The position numbers were made by a program, and so were the translations under genes. The notes beneath the pieces were generated by a model, which did not search any database, had not been told where the DNA came from, and was given only the letters and a program-made list of their open reading frames with translations. Of a stretch of 64,000 nucleotides of DNA, positions 41,940 to 50,067 are shown piece by piece. Source of the stretch: Flavobacterium sp. SUN052. Lineage in GTDB: Bacteria; Bacteroidota; Bacteroidia; Flavobacteriales; Flavobacteriaceae. Position 1 is the stretch's first letter. Each line of letters begins with the position of its first letter. The stretch lies in assembly GCF_028867935.1 (NCBI RefSeq), contig NZ_JAPQNS010000017.1, positions 62,001 through 126,000 of the forward strand, written 5' to 3'.

Positions 41940-43296
41940 TCAGTGTTTTCCAAATTGTTCCATACACATCAACAGCCGACACGCTTCCTAAACCAACACC
42001 GTTTCCGATCAATACCGGGTGGTATTCGGGGGAAGTGCCAACGCGTCCGTGTGAACCCCGAATCAGGGTGGCATCGAGAGGGATAACATCCATCAGATAG
42101 CGGAAGCCGAGCTTTTTGCGCAACAGTTTGTATCCGGCCCGAAGTTTAATCAGCGGATTGGCCGGGTCCATAAACATCTCGACGGGATCATAGCCGGGCT
42201 TACGGTGAATATCGACCAGGCGGGCAAAGTCAGGGGCTACGCGGTCGTCGGTCCAGTAGTAGTACGTGAACCAACTGTCGGCATCGGCCATAACAACAAA
42301 GTCGCCAGCGCGTTCGTGATCGATGTGGTAGGCTTTCTGTTGCTCACGGTCCAGTACCAACTCAACACCGGGCGTTTTTTCGAGCAAAGTCCGCACCGTC
42401 GACATTACTGTTTTATCGTTCAAATAAACGTGGGCAATCTGATGATCGGCAACGGCGAAAGCCCGCGACACACCGGGGTCAAGCAGTTCGAGGCTGCGCT
42501 CTACCCGCACTGAAATTAAGTTTGCTTCGCGCAGGATGCGGTTGAGGTGAACCGGTTTGCTCACATTCGTGATGCCATATTCCGACAACACAATAACATT
42601 AGCTCCCTGCTTCTCGTAGTATTCAATCAGATCACGACATACATCGTCAACCTGCCGCAGATCATTGGCGATCTTCGCAAAGTCGACGCCAAATTTTTGC
42701 AGACAATAATCCAGGTGTGGCAGATAAATGAGCGTCAGCGTTGGATTGTGCCATTTATCTACCAGCATCGACGCATCGGCAATCCAGCGCGTCGAGACAA
42801 TATTGGCACCGGGACCCCAAAACTGAAACAGCGGAAAAGTCCCAAGTTCTTTTTGCAGACGGTCGCGCAGGTCGGCGGGCTGGCTATAACAATCGGGCAT
42901 TTTGCGGCCATCGGCCAGGTATTGCGGGCGGGGCGTTACCGAATAATCGGCCGAACTGTACATGTTGTACCACCAGAACATCTTGGAAACCGTAAAATTT
43001 GGGTCGATCGTCCTGGCTTTTTCCCAGATTTTCTCACCCTGCACTAAATGATTCGACTGTTTCCAGAATTTGATTTCAGCATCAGTATGGTCGTACCAGC
43101 CGTTACCTACAATACCGTTCTCAGCGGGCCACTTACCGGTAACGTACGTCGATTGTACGGCGGTTGTCACGGCGGGCAGCATGGGATCAATGGTTGCCCG
43201 GTCTTTGCCTGCCATCCAGTTTTTCAGGAAGGGTGTGTGTTCGCCAATCAGCGAATACGACAAACCCACAACGTCGATTACTACGGTCTTTTTCAT
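41923..43296 (-). CDS. eboF: EboF-type alkaline phosphatase superfamily phosphodiesterase
   Basis: 457 residues from the ATG at 43296 (MKKTVVIDVVGLSYSLIGEH). The upstream in-frame extension is only inverted-repeat DNA. Nucleotide pyrophosphatase/phosphodiesterase fold: metal Asp in VIDVVG, nucleophile Thr in LPAVTTAVQSTYVTGKWP, GIVGNGWYD, LPHLDYCLQKFG, LSEYGI, VADHQIAHVYL and SHGRVGTSPEYHP. Ebo proteins move or process small metabolites across the inner membrane, shown for the scytonemin precursor in cyanobacteria. Last gene of the eboB-C-D-E-F operon. The 3' end is convergent with HEPN and has a diverged duplicate at 41060. Confidence 0.85.
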   Translation of the reverse strand: MKKTVVIDVVGLSYSLIGEHTPFLKNWMAGKDRATIDPMLPAVTTAVQSTYVTGKWPAENGIVGNGWYDHTDAEIKFWKQSNHLVQGEKIWEKARTIDPNFTVSKMFWWYNMYSSADYSVTPRPQYLADGRKMPDCYSQPADLRDRLQKELGTFPLFQFWGPGANIVSTRWIADASMLVDKWHNPTLTLIYLPHLDYCLQKFGVDFAKIANDLRQVDDVCRDLIEYYEKQGANVIVLSEYGITNVSKPVHLNRILREANLISVRVERSLELLDPGVSRAFAVADHQIAHVYLNDKTVMSTVRTLLEKTPGVELVLDREQQKAYHIDHERAGDFVVMADADSWFTYYYWTDDRVAPDFARLVDIHRKPGYDPVEMFMDPANPLIKLRAGYKLLRKKLGFRYLMDVIPLDATLIRGSHGRVGTSPEYHPVLIGNGVGLGSVSAVDVYGTIWKTLTTGAL

Positions 43297-43319
43297 AGAA
43301 GAATTGGCACGCGGATGAC

Positions 43320-43394
43320 ACGGATTAAGCGGATTTACACGGATTTTTTGTTTACATCGATTTTTAAAAATCCGTGTAAATCCGCTTAATCCGT
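43320..43394. repeat. Perfect 29-bp inverted repeat between eboE and eboF
   Basis: Arms 43320-43348 and 43366-43394 are exact reverse complements around a 17-bp loop. Weaker pairing continues out to about 43304 and 43410. Each arm holds tandem variants of the word CGGATTTACACGGATT. The right arm enters the eboE stop codon (43394-43396). As RNA it would be a very strong hairpin within the ebo operon. Confidence 0.93.
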
Positions 43395-44617
43395 CAAATC
43401 TGTGTTCCAATCATTATTACCCAGTTCATTTCACGCTCAATCGAATCAACAATACCTAATTTCAGGCCTTCTGGCAGCACTTCCCAGGTATATGTTTCCA
43501 CTTCCATCTGATCAGTAAAGGGTTGTTCAGCCTGTAGGCGCAACACCTCCCGGATTTCATCCTGAGTGGACTGTAACAGGCCGTAATCCTCTACGAAAAT
43601 AGGTACGTGAAAATGCGACCGCCACTCTACATGGTCGTCAGTTAATACCGCTAATGCATTGGGAAGATCATTAAACCGGAGAAGTTCGCCAGTTTGCGTA
43701 CGGGCTACCACCTGATGCAAATAAGTAGGTTCGTTAAACCGCTCAAACGCCTTTTTTACTTCGTCGCGCTGGACGGCATCGGCAGGGAATTCAGCTTTCA
43801 GGGCTGCGCTAATCTGAATTTTCCCAACGCGCAGATCATGCGCCTGGAGCTTCGAAATGACATCAGTTGGTCGTTCATAGCCCACCGCAAAATGACACAC
43901 ATCGTAACAAAGCTGCACGTGCTGTCGGAGAGCTTCTCCCGCTTCTTCGGCGTTTAGACCGGCCACTGCTGCCAGATGCTGTTTACCCATGGGCAACAGG
44001 TAATCCGTAAACCAGGCCACAAACTCATCGGCCGTTTCGAGCAGGCCGTCGGGTTCAGGTTCAAGGTCGAGGTGCATGGTCAAGCCGGTTTCCTGTCTAA
44101 GCGCTACCAACTCGGCCACAACGGCTAAAACATTCCAGGTAGTATCTGCAAATACAGTATTGCGAACATCAGGATCATTCCAGTCAAACCAGTAGCGATA
44201 CGACAAAGGTGAGGTCGAAATGCCCGGTTCTGTTGTCAACGGTCCTGTTTGCAGATCAGCTAGCAATCGGAACAGCCGGTTGGTATAATCAACGCGATTG
44301 GTGGTGGTCCAGTCGGGTTTGTGAACGTCGTCTTTCACCCGTACGTGGTGGAAACCGCCATACGGAAACCCGTTCATAGTAAACACGTAGCAATCGGTAT
44401 CGATAAGCCACTGGCTCAGTTCGGTCACGTTCTCACCAACGCTTAACTCTTCACTGGCGATGTTAGACAGACGCAACCCCAACCCAAACGGTTCGTTGGG
44501 CGACAGGCGGCTTTTCAGATCGGGAACAGCCTGTTTCAGGGCTGCAAAATGATCGGCCCAATGCTCACCAGCGTGAATGTTGGTACAATAGCCAAGGTGG
44601 CCAAGGGAAGTTTTCAT
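43394..44617 (-). CDS. eboE: EboE metabolite traffic protein (TIM-barrel, xylose-isomerase-like)
   Basis: 407 residues from the ATG at 44617, which starts the family block MKTSLGHLGYCTNIHAGEHW. TIM-barrel landmarks: LGLRLSNIASEEL, YVFTMNGFPYGGFHH, GISTSPLSYRYWF, TMHLDLEPEPDGLLETADEF, VQLCYDVCHFAVGYE, KIQISAAL and FHVPIFVEDYGLLQ. This pattern of acidic and His residues recalls a divalent-metal isomerase site, but no reaction is known for EboE. Fourth gene of the ebo set. The last codons run into an inverted repeat. Confidence 0.88.
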   Translation of the reverse strand: MKTSLGHLGYCTNIHAGEHWADHFAALKQAVPDLKSRLSPNEPFGLGLRLSNIASEELSVGENVTELSQWLIDTDCYVFTMNGFPYGGFHHVRVKDDVHKPDWTTTNRVDYTNRLFRLLADLQTGPLTTEPGISTSPLSYRYWFDWNDPDVRNTVFADTTWNVLAVVAELVALRQETGLTMHLDLEPEPDGLLETADEFVAWFTDYLLPMGKQHLAAVAGLNAEEAGEALRQHVQLCYDVCHFAVGYERPTDVISKLQAHDLRVGKIQISAALKAEFPADAVQRDEVKKAFERFNEPTYLHQVVARTQTGELLRFNDLPNALAVLTDDHVEWRSHFHVPIFVEDYGLLQSTQDEIREVLRLQAEQPFTDQMEVETYTWEVLPEGLKLGIVDSIEREMNWVIMIGTQI

Positions 44618-44618
44618 A

Positions 44619-44731
44619 CAGTGAACAGCTAACAATTAACAGCCAACAGTGATCGGCGATCAGTGAACAATCAATACGTATCAATCGTCGCAACTATTAG
44701 CTAATCACTGTTGGCTGCTGGCTGTCCACTG
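44619..44731. repeat. Inverted repeat (AACAG/CAACAGTGA type) between eboD and eboE
   Basis: Left arm 44619-44652 (CAGTGAACAGCTAAC...CAACAGTGAT) and right arm 44704-44731 are near complements; a 7-bp indel separates them. Words such as AACAGC, TTAACAGCCAACAG and CAGTGAACA recur. The right arm is coding: it gives the last residues of EboD (SVDSQQPTVIS). Confidence 0.82.
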
Positions 44732-45863
44732 ATAACTGTAAAATTGCCTGCCGAATCAAACTCTCATCCATATCGTGAACCTCAACGCCTTCACCAATGC
44801 CTTTGAGCAACAAAATGGTGAGCTGACCACCGAGGTGTTCGCGGAACTCGGTTAAGCCACGCAACACGCCTACGCTATCATCGCGGTCGAGCGCAGAGTC
44901 GTAAAGCAAGAAACCAAGCGTTTGAAGCAGGTTCAAAATGCGGTTAAGGTCGGTTTCTGACAGAAGGCCGAGCAAGTGAGCATACTGGCAATCGAGCGCC
45001 ATGCCGATGGCCACAGCTTCGCCATGGCGCAGCGAAAAATCGGTAAGCTGTTCAAGTTTATGAGCGCTCCAATGACCGAAATCGAGCGGACGCGATGAAC
45101 CCTGCTCAAATGGATCACCACTGGCAATATGTTGCAGATGGAGGTCGGCACAGCGATAAATAAGGTATTGCATAGCGGCCCCATCGCGGTTGGCAAGCGC
45201 TTCGGCATTAGCTTCGAGCCAGTCGAAAAAGGCAGGATCTTTAATGAGTGCTACTTTCACGGCTTCGGACATACCCGCCCGCCAGTCACGAATGTCCAGC
45301 GTGCGCAGAAACCGGAAATCGTTGAAAACAGCCGCCGGAGGGGCAAATGTGCCGAGGAAATTTTTCTTACCCCGGTAGTTCACCCCATTCTTTACCCCAA
45401 TCCCCGAATCGTTCTGTGACAAAACCGTTGTCGGAATGCGAATATGGCGTATACCCCGGTGCGAAATAGCAGCGGCATAACCGACTAAATCCAACACTGA
45501 TCCTCCTCCAATACCCACCACATAAGCGTGCCGGTCAACACCATGTTTATCAACGGCATCAACAATGCGTTCAACTAAGGCTGGGTCGTTCTTGGCGGGT
45601 TCTCCACCGGTAACAATCAGCAGATCAGAGATCAATTCGACATTCGCTTTCTGGGCAAAGTAATCCTGAATCTGACCAGGGAGTTCGGGAAAACAGCCGA
45701 CGACACCCTCATCGATCACGAAGAGCAGCTTTTTAGGGTTCTCTTGCGTGCTTTGTCCAGCCAGGAAATCGGCCAGCAAGGTATTATGCGCATCAAACAG
45801 ACCGTCGGTGAAGCTGATGTTGTAAGAAAACCTAACGCTGAATGATTGATTAAGTTGATTCAT
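44697..45863 (-). CDS. eboD: EboD, 3-dehydroquinate synthase-like
   Basis: 388 residues from the ATG at 45863 (a TTG six codons upstream is less likely). NAD-binding and active-site blocks of the dehydroquinate synthase fold: VGIGGGSVLDLVGYAAAISH, RIPTTVLSQNDSGIGVKNGV, FGHWSAHKLEQL and FSLRHGEAVAIGMALD, with the two zinc-ligand His present. EboD enzymes belong to the sugar-phosphate cyclase superfamily and are probably distinct from AroB. The C-terminal ~11 residues derive from an inverted repeat. A 160-bp gap separates it from eboC and holds weak hairpins (GCAGCAA/TTGCTGC; GCAC/GTGC). Confidence 0.87.
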   Translation of the reverse strand: MNQLNQSFSVRFSYNISFTDGLFDAHNTLLADFLAGQSTQENPKKLLFVIDEGVVGCFPELPGQIQDYFAQKANVELISDLLIVTGGEPAKNDPALVERIVDAVDKHGVDRHAYVVGIGGGSVLDLVGYAAAISHRGIRHIRIPTTVLSQNDSGIGVKNGVNYRGKKNFLGTFAPPAAVFNDFRFLRTLDIRDWRAGMSEAVKVALIKDPAFFDWLEANAEALANRDGAAMQYLIYRCADLHLQHIASGDPFEQGSSRPLDFGHWSAHKLEQLTDFSLRHGEAVAIGMALDCQYAHLLGLLSETDLNRILNLLQTLGFLLYDSALDRDDSVGVLRGLTEFREHLGGQLTILLLKGIGEGVEVHDMDESLIRQAILQLSVDSQQPTVIS

Positions 45864-46023
45864 GTTTAATTTTTCGTGCAAAGGCGCAGCAATTCATTCG
45901 AAAATCAAACGATAGCTGCATAACGTTGCTGCTTTGTTGGGTATTATTAAAAAAGCACGCAGTGCGTTTATTCTCTCTACATGCTGATGAAGTAATTATT
46001 ACTCAAAGATACAAAGTGCAAGG

Positions 46024-46899
46024 TTACGTTACGGCAAAAGCCCGTGCTAACAGGCGCGAGAGGGGCATTAAACAAACTACCAACAACGCAAACGGAAACG
46101 AGGCAAATGCCGCCACCCATGCCCCATTCATGACGATCAAGGATAAAACGCCTGCTTTTACGGCCATGCCGATGTTACGCCCCACTGGCTCTCGCACGGC
46201 CCGCCAAAGCGGACCGAAAATCAAATAGCCGAAGATCAGAAGAAATGGGAAAGCAGTTCCTAATTGTTGCCGAGATTGCGCGATAGCGGCAATTACACCA
46301 ATGACACCCGCATAAAGCAAACCCGCGAGCCGCAACGTACGACCATCTCCCCCATGAACTTCTCCCCTGCTAATAGCGGTAATAGCCGCGATATAAGCGA
46401 CTGGAACTAACCCAACCCAAACCCACGGTTGCACTTGTTCAGGCAAAATACTGATACCCAACAACAGGTTCAAACCCCGGCAAAGGCCCATATTGATTGG
46501 TCCAAGCCAGTTGTGATGCTTTCCAAACCGATCATAAACCAACGACGCTACGGCAATAGAAATAGCCAGCAAGCCCGCCATTTGGTTGACCATAAACGCT
46601 GACACAATGCCAATCAGTAACAATGCCAGACCCAGCATTGTTGCAGACGATCGACTCACCTGCCCGCTCGGAATAGGGCGTTCGGGACGCTCAATGGCAT
46701 CTAAATCGGCATCAAATACATCATTGAACACCACCCCTCCGCCGTATAAACCAACGGTCGACAAACATAACCAGCCAACTGGGACCGGGGCGGCATCGGC
46801 TAGGTTCAAATAACCAGCAATTGCCATACCTGCCAGCACATCAGAAACAGCTGTAACAAGATTCGCCGGGCGGGTTAGGCGCAGAAGGGGAAGAATCAT
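46024..46899 (-). CDS. eboC: EboC, UbiA-type prenyltransferase-like membrane protein
   Basis: 291 residues with about eight membrane segments. The first aspartate-rich prenyl-binding motif is present: NDVFDADLDAIERPERPIPS (NDxxDxxxD), and a second acidic region is SLVYDRFGKHHNWLGPINMG. UbiA enzymes attach prenyl chains to aromatic or lipid acceptors; the EboC subgroup lies in metabolite-export clusters. Start overlaps the end of eboB (ATGA), so the two are coupled. Confidence 0.9.
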   Translation of the reverse strand: MILPLLRLTRPANLVTAVSDVLAGMAIAGYLNLADAAPVPVGWLCLSTVGLYGGGVVFNDVFDADLDAIERPERPIPSGQVSRSSATMLGLALLLIGIVSAFMVNQMAGLLAISIAVASLVYDRFGKHHNWLGPINMGLCRGLNLLLGISILPEQVQPWVWVGLVPVAYIAAITAISRGEVHGGDGRTLRLAGLLYAGVIGVIAAIAQSRQQLGTAFPFLLIFGYLIFGPLWRAVREPVGRNIGMAVKAGVLSLIVMNGAWVAAFASFPFALLVVCLMPLSRLLARAFAVT

Positions 46900-47831
46900 T
46901 TAATAATTGTTGAGTCTTTATCAATTCGTGGTGCCTGACCACCCCGCAGAATAGACGACCCATTGAAGCGTTGGCTTTGGTCGATCTCAAGCGGCTGGTC
47001 GAAGTCGGAGAGGCTAATTTGACCACTGGGCGCAAAGGCTGCCACCGCATTTTCGAGAGTCACGAGACGCACGGTTTCTTTCGAAATTCCCCGTTCAATC
47101 ATCAAAGCGGCTGTTTTCGGTACGGCCAGCGGATCACTAATGCCCCAGTCGGCGGCCGAGTTAACCATAATCCGTTCGGGACCGTACTGCCGTACAACTT
47201 CCACCATGCGCTCATTGCCCATTTTGGTAAATGGGTAAATAGTGAAACCCGCCCAAAAGCCCCGATCTAGCACCTCGCGCACGGTTTCCTCGTTGTTATG
47301 ATCCACAATCACCATACTGGGGTCAATACCGTGTTCAAGGGCAATGTCCATGCTACGCGTAGTACCTCGCTTCTTATCGCGGTGGGGCGTGTGAATCTGA
47401 ACGGGCAGGTTAGCTTCTTTAGCCAGTTCAAGTTGGGCACGGTAATATTTTTCTTCGGCAGGAGTTTGATCGTCAAAACCAATTTCGCCGATGCCTACCA
47501 CTCCTTCCTTGTAAATAAACAGCGGCAAAATCTCCATAACCTGCTCGGCCAATGCTTCCTGATTCGCTTCTTTTGAGTTGAGGCCCATCGTGCAATAGTG
47601 CCGGATACCAAACTGCGACGCTCGGAACCGCTCCCACCCTACCAAACTAGCGTAGTAATCGCGGAAGGTATCAACACCCGTACGCGGCTGACCAAGCCAG
47701 AAAGCCGGTTCCAGAACCGCCACAATTCCGGCGTCGGCCATAGCCTGATAATCGTCGGTGGTGCGCGAAATCATGTGAACGTGCATGTCGAAGAATGTCA
47801 TGCCACGAATAGAATCTACGAATGAAGCCAT
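46896..47831 (-). CDS. eboB: EboB, TatD-family metal-dependent hydrolase
   Basis: 311 residues. Amidohydrolase fold with His17/His19 in FFDMHVHMIS, Glu in GIGEIGFDDQTP, His in VQIHTPHRDKKRG, His in IVDHNNEETV and Asp in MVNSAADWGISDP. This is the standard TatD-like metal set. First gene of the local ebo operon. EboA, usually encoded next to it, is not found: the upstream 105 bp are only an inverted repeat and then a TVP38 gene. Confidence 0.88.
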   Translation of the reverse strand: MASFVDSIRGMTFFDMHVHMISRTTDDYQAMADAGIVAVLEPAFWLGQPRTGVDTFRDYYASLVGWERFRASQFGIRHYCTMGLNSKEANQEALAEQVMEILPLFIYKEGVVGIGEIGFDDQTPAEEKYYRAQLELAKEANLPVQIHTPHRDKKRGTTRSMDIALEHGIDPSMVIVDHNNEETVREVLDRGFWAGFTIYPFTKMGNERMVEVVRQYGPERIMVNSAADWGISDPLAVPKTAALMIERGISKETVRLVTLENAVAAFAPSGQISLSDFDQPLEIDQSQRFNGSSILRGGQAPRIDKDSTIIK

Positions 47832-47840
47832 AGGTTAAAA

Positions 47841-47959
47841 GTCATTTATCGTTATTCAGAGTCATTCATGGTCATCAGGCAATCATCAGATAGTCATTGC
47901 TATTTATTGTTAAAAGCAATTTGTGACTACTAGTGATTATGAATGACTACTTAATGACC
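47841..47959. repeat. Inverted repeat (GTCATT type) upstream of eboB
   Basis: The left part (47841-47899) consists of repeated GTCATT-like words (GTCATTTATC, GTCATTCATG, TAGTCATTGC). The right part (47914-47959) is their reverse complement (AAGCAAT, GTGACTACTAG, GAATGACTAC, TTAATGACC). Paired segments include GTCATTCAT with ATGAATGAC. The right arm encodes the last residues of the TVP38 protein (RSLSSHS). Confidence 0.75.
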
Positions 47960-48611
47960 TTTTCAAAATTTGCCACAACCCTACCACCGATACAATTACG
48001 AGTGCAGCAATAGCCCACTGAGTCCAACTAGTTGAGTTAGGTTGATTAAGCAGTGTGCGGAGCTCATGAGCCTGACTACCTGCCCAAATTGCCAGCGTTG
48101 TGCGTGGCACCATACCCAGAAAACCACCTAACAACACATTTCGCAGTCGCGCACCCGATAAGGCAAACACCAGATTCGTAACGGCAAAAGGTAACACTGG
48201 CGAGAGTTTTGCAAAGAAAATGAACTTGAGTTCCTGCTCCCGAATACGTGCGAGTACTTGCCGGACTTTGGGGTTCTGTTCGAAATAACGACGTAGTCGA
48301 TCTTTGTCGAGCCAGTGAACCCCCAGATTAACCAACAGAATAGCCGCCATATTTAAAGCGAACAGGGGTAATAAGGCATTCCAACCCAAAAAATAACCAA
48401 ACACCAAAGCCAAAAACGTTGGTGGAGTAAGGGATAAGGCCGATGTAACCACGCAAACAAGAGTAACTCCAGTCCACTGCCAGACAGTGAACTGCGCTAG
48501 AGTAGCCTCATTTACAATTGCTTGGTATGTAACAAATGAACTGGTGAGCAGGGGAGCCAACGTCATTAGAACGCTGGCAATAGCAGAAAGCGTTAACTTG
48601 TTTTTAGTCAT
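47937..48611 (-). CDS. TVP38/TMEM64-family membrane protein (VTT domain)
   Basis: 224 residues from the ATG at 48611. An alternative start at 48647 overlaps the previous stop as TAATG and would add 12 residues. Six or so hydrophobic segments with the VTT/SNARE-associated motif: PPTFLALVFGYFLGWNALLP, LSPVLPFAVTNLVFALSGAR and GGFLGMVPRTTLAIWAG. The family is related to DedA and may flip lipids. Sits between a TlpA-like gene and the ebo cluster on the same strand. The C-terminal residues lie in a repeat arm. Confidence 0.85.
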   Translation of the reverse strand: MTKNKLTLSAIASVLMTLAPLLTSSFVTYQAIVNEATLAQFTVWQWTGVTLVCVVTSALSLTPPTFLALVFGYFLGWNALLPLFALNMAAILLVNLGVHWLDKDRLRRYFEQNPKVRQVLARIREQELKFIFFAKLSPVLPFAVTNLVFALSGARLRNVLLGGFLGMVPRTTLAIWAGSQAHELRTLLNQPNSTSWTQWAIAALVIVSVVGLWQILKRSLSSHS

Positions 48612-48646
48612 AATTGTGCGGCCAGTGGACCTGGCCTGACCACCCA

Positions 48647-49894
48647 TTACTCGGCGAGCAATTTCTCAATCAGCCGGTTAAACTCGTCTACAAACTGATC
48701 GTAATAAACGCCTGTACCAGGACCACTGAAACCGGTATGGATATGGCGTACCTGCCCTTTTTTATCGACAAGTATGGTTGTAGGGAAAGCCACCACGCGG
48801 TTTAAAGCGGGCAACGATTTAGCCGCTTCAACTTTATCGTTCGTTCCGGCCAGCACCACAGGATAGTCGATTTTGAAACGATCCTTCATCCGTTCGATTC
48901 GAGGACCAGACTCTGCCATGTTCGCCGATTTCTCGAACGCCAGACCAATCACCTCGACACCCCGACTGCGGTTCTTTTTGTACCACGGGCTCAAGAAGTT
49001 AGTTTCATCCATGCAGTTAGGACACCACGATCCTAAAATCTGTACCACCGTCACTTTACCTTTAAATCGTTCGTCGGTCAGCGACACCATTTTGCCCGCT
49101 TCACCATCGCCACTTGGTTCAGGAAAACTAAAGGCCAGTTTTTGACCGGGTTTGATAAATGTTAGGCTCGCCGGATCGGGTAAAGCCGCTTTAGGATCAA
49201 ACCGGGCGGTCCAGTTTTCTGAGTATGTTGGACCCGAATTGAACGTTCCTGTCAGCGTGCGGTTCGGCCCTGCTTTCGCTTTGAACAGAAACAGGTGCGA
49301 CCCATCAAAGCAGGACAGAAATAAGCTGTCGCCCACTACATTGCCTGCCAGATAACGATAGTCTCCCGTGGGGGTCAGAAACGTGCCGGTGATTGTACTC
49401 CCCTTCTGATCGAAAACGCCCACTGCGGCTGTCGTGTCTTTGCTGCCGGGCGTACCAAAAATGGTGGTCCATTTACCCGTCAAATTTACCGAAGCCTGCC
49501 GACCGTCGGGTGTGAACCGGTATTTTAAGCCCTGTTGCGCTTCGAAGGGAATACTTTGGTACTGGTTACCCGTTCTGCGTCGTCGCCAGATGCCCGTCAT
49601 GGTGTTCCCATTAACCCTGGCAATAATCTCCGACTCAAACAACGACATCGGAATGCGGAGCGTATCGTTGCGAAAGGTAGCTGCATCCATTGGCAGCCGC
49701 TCATTCCCGTTGATAGCATGCACGGTAAACGATTGTTTGTCGGCCGTCGGCTGAATATCTAATCCAAAAGGGAGTTCACCCCCAGCCGTGCGAACGGTAG
49801 CTCGCCAAGTTCCGGTTGTAAGTGGTTTTTGCGATTGACCCGTACAGGCAACCGGGATAATGGCAAGTGCCAGCAGAAAAAGAAGTTTGTTCAT
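48647..49894 (-). CDS. TlpA/ResA-like thioredoxin-fold protein, membrane-anchored
   Basis: 415 residues from the ATG at 49894; the open frame extends upstream only through inverted-repeat DNA. N-terminal hydrophobic signal ends in Ala-Cys (IIPVACTG), so a lipoprotein is likely. Residues about 20-240 are a beta-rich region with lipocalin-like strands (TGIWRRRRTGNQYQSIPFEA, LTGTFNSGPTYSENWTARF). The C-terminal thioredoxin domain has the redox pair C291/C294 in GSWCPNCMDETN and cis-Pro in VAFPTTILVDKKG. Such proteins reduce disulfides in the periplasm. Its stop overlaps the alternative TVP38 start. Confidence 0.87.
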   Translation of the reverse strand: MNKLLFLLALAIIPVACTGQSQKPLTTGTWRATVRTAGGELPFGLDIQPTADKQSFTVHAINGNERLPMDAATFRNDTLRIPMSLFESEIIARVNGNTMTGIWRRRRTGNQYQSIPFEAQQGLKYRFTPDGRQASVNLTGKWTTIFGTPGSKDTTAAVGVFDQKGSTITGTFLTPTGDYRYLAGNVVGDSLFLSCFDGSHLFLFKAKAGPNRTLTGTFNSGPTYSENWTARFDPKAALPDPASLTFIKPGQKLAFSFPEPSGDGEAGKMVSLTDERFKGKVTVVQILGSWCPNCMDETNFLSPWYKKNRSRGVEVIGLAFEKSANMAESGPRIERMKDRFKIDYPVVLAGTNDKVEAAKSLPALNRVVAFPTTILVDKKGQVRHIHTGFSGPGTGVYYDQFVDEFNRLIEKLLAE

Positions 49895-49906
49895 AGTCAA
49901 AACTTT

Positions 49907-49997
49907 AACGGCGAAGGCGCAAGGGTTTCGCAACGTACGCCAGGAAATACAGGTAAGCCCTTTGTGCACATTACGAAATCTTTGCGCCTTCGCGGTT
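49907..49997. repeat. Inverted repeat (GGCGAAGGCGC type) upstream of the TlpA-like gene
   Basis: Arms 49907-49940 and 49964-49997 are complements at about 26 of 34 positions around a 23-bp spacer. The conserved core is GCGAAGGCGCAA with TTGCGCCTTCGC. It sits in the divergent gap before rsmH and would fold into a hairpin ahead of both genes. Confidence 0.82.
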
Positions 49998-50014
49998 CAA
50001 TAACACCGGGCCGT

Positions 50015-50046
50015 TTTGTTAAGTTTGTAACGGCTGACTATTTCGT
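50015..50046 (+). promoter_or_regulatory. Candidate promoter of the rsmH-mraY operon
   Basis: TTTG at 50015-50018, a 20-bp spacer, and TATTTCGT at 50039-50046 (near TAnnTTTG). The rsmH ATG is 22 bp downstream. No mraZ gene or MraZ-type box array is seen. Confidence 0.5.
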
Positions 50047-50067
50047 TTTGGTTCCGCCCTATTTTGG

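Noticed and set aside
43297..43410. 38-residue N-terminal extension of EboF upstream of the 43296 ATG
   Set aside because: It is translated inverted-repeat DNA and the family begins at MKKTVVIDV.
49895..49969. 25-residue N-terminal extension of the TlpA-like protein
   Set aside because: It precedes a good signal peptide and lies in the 49907-49997 repeat.
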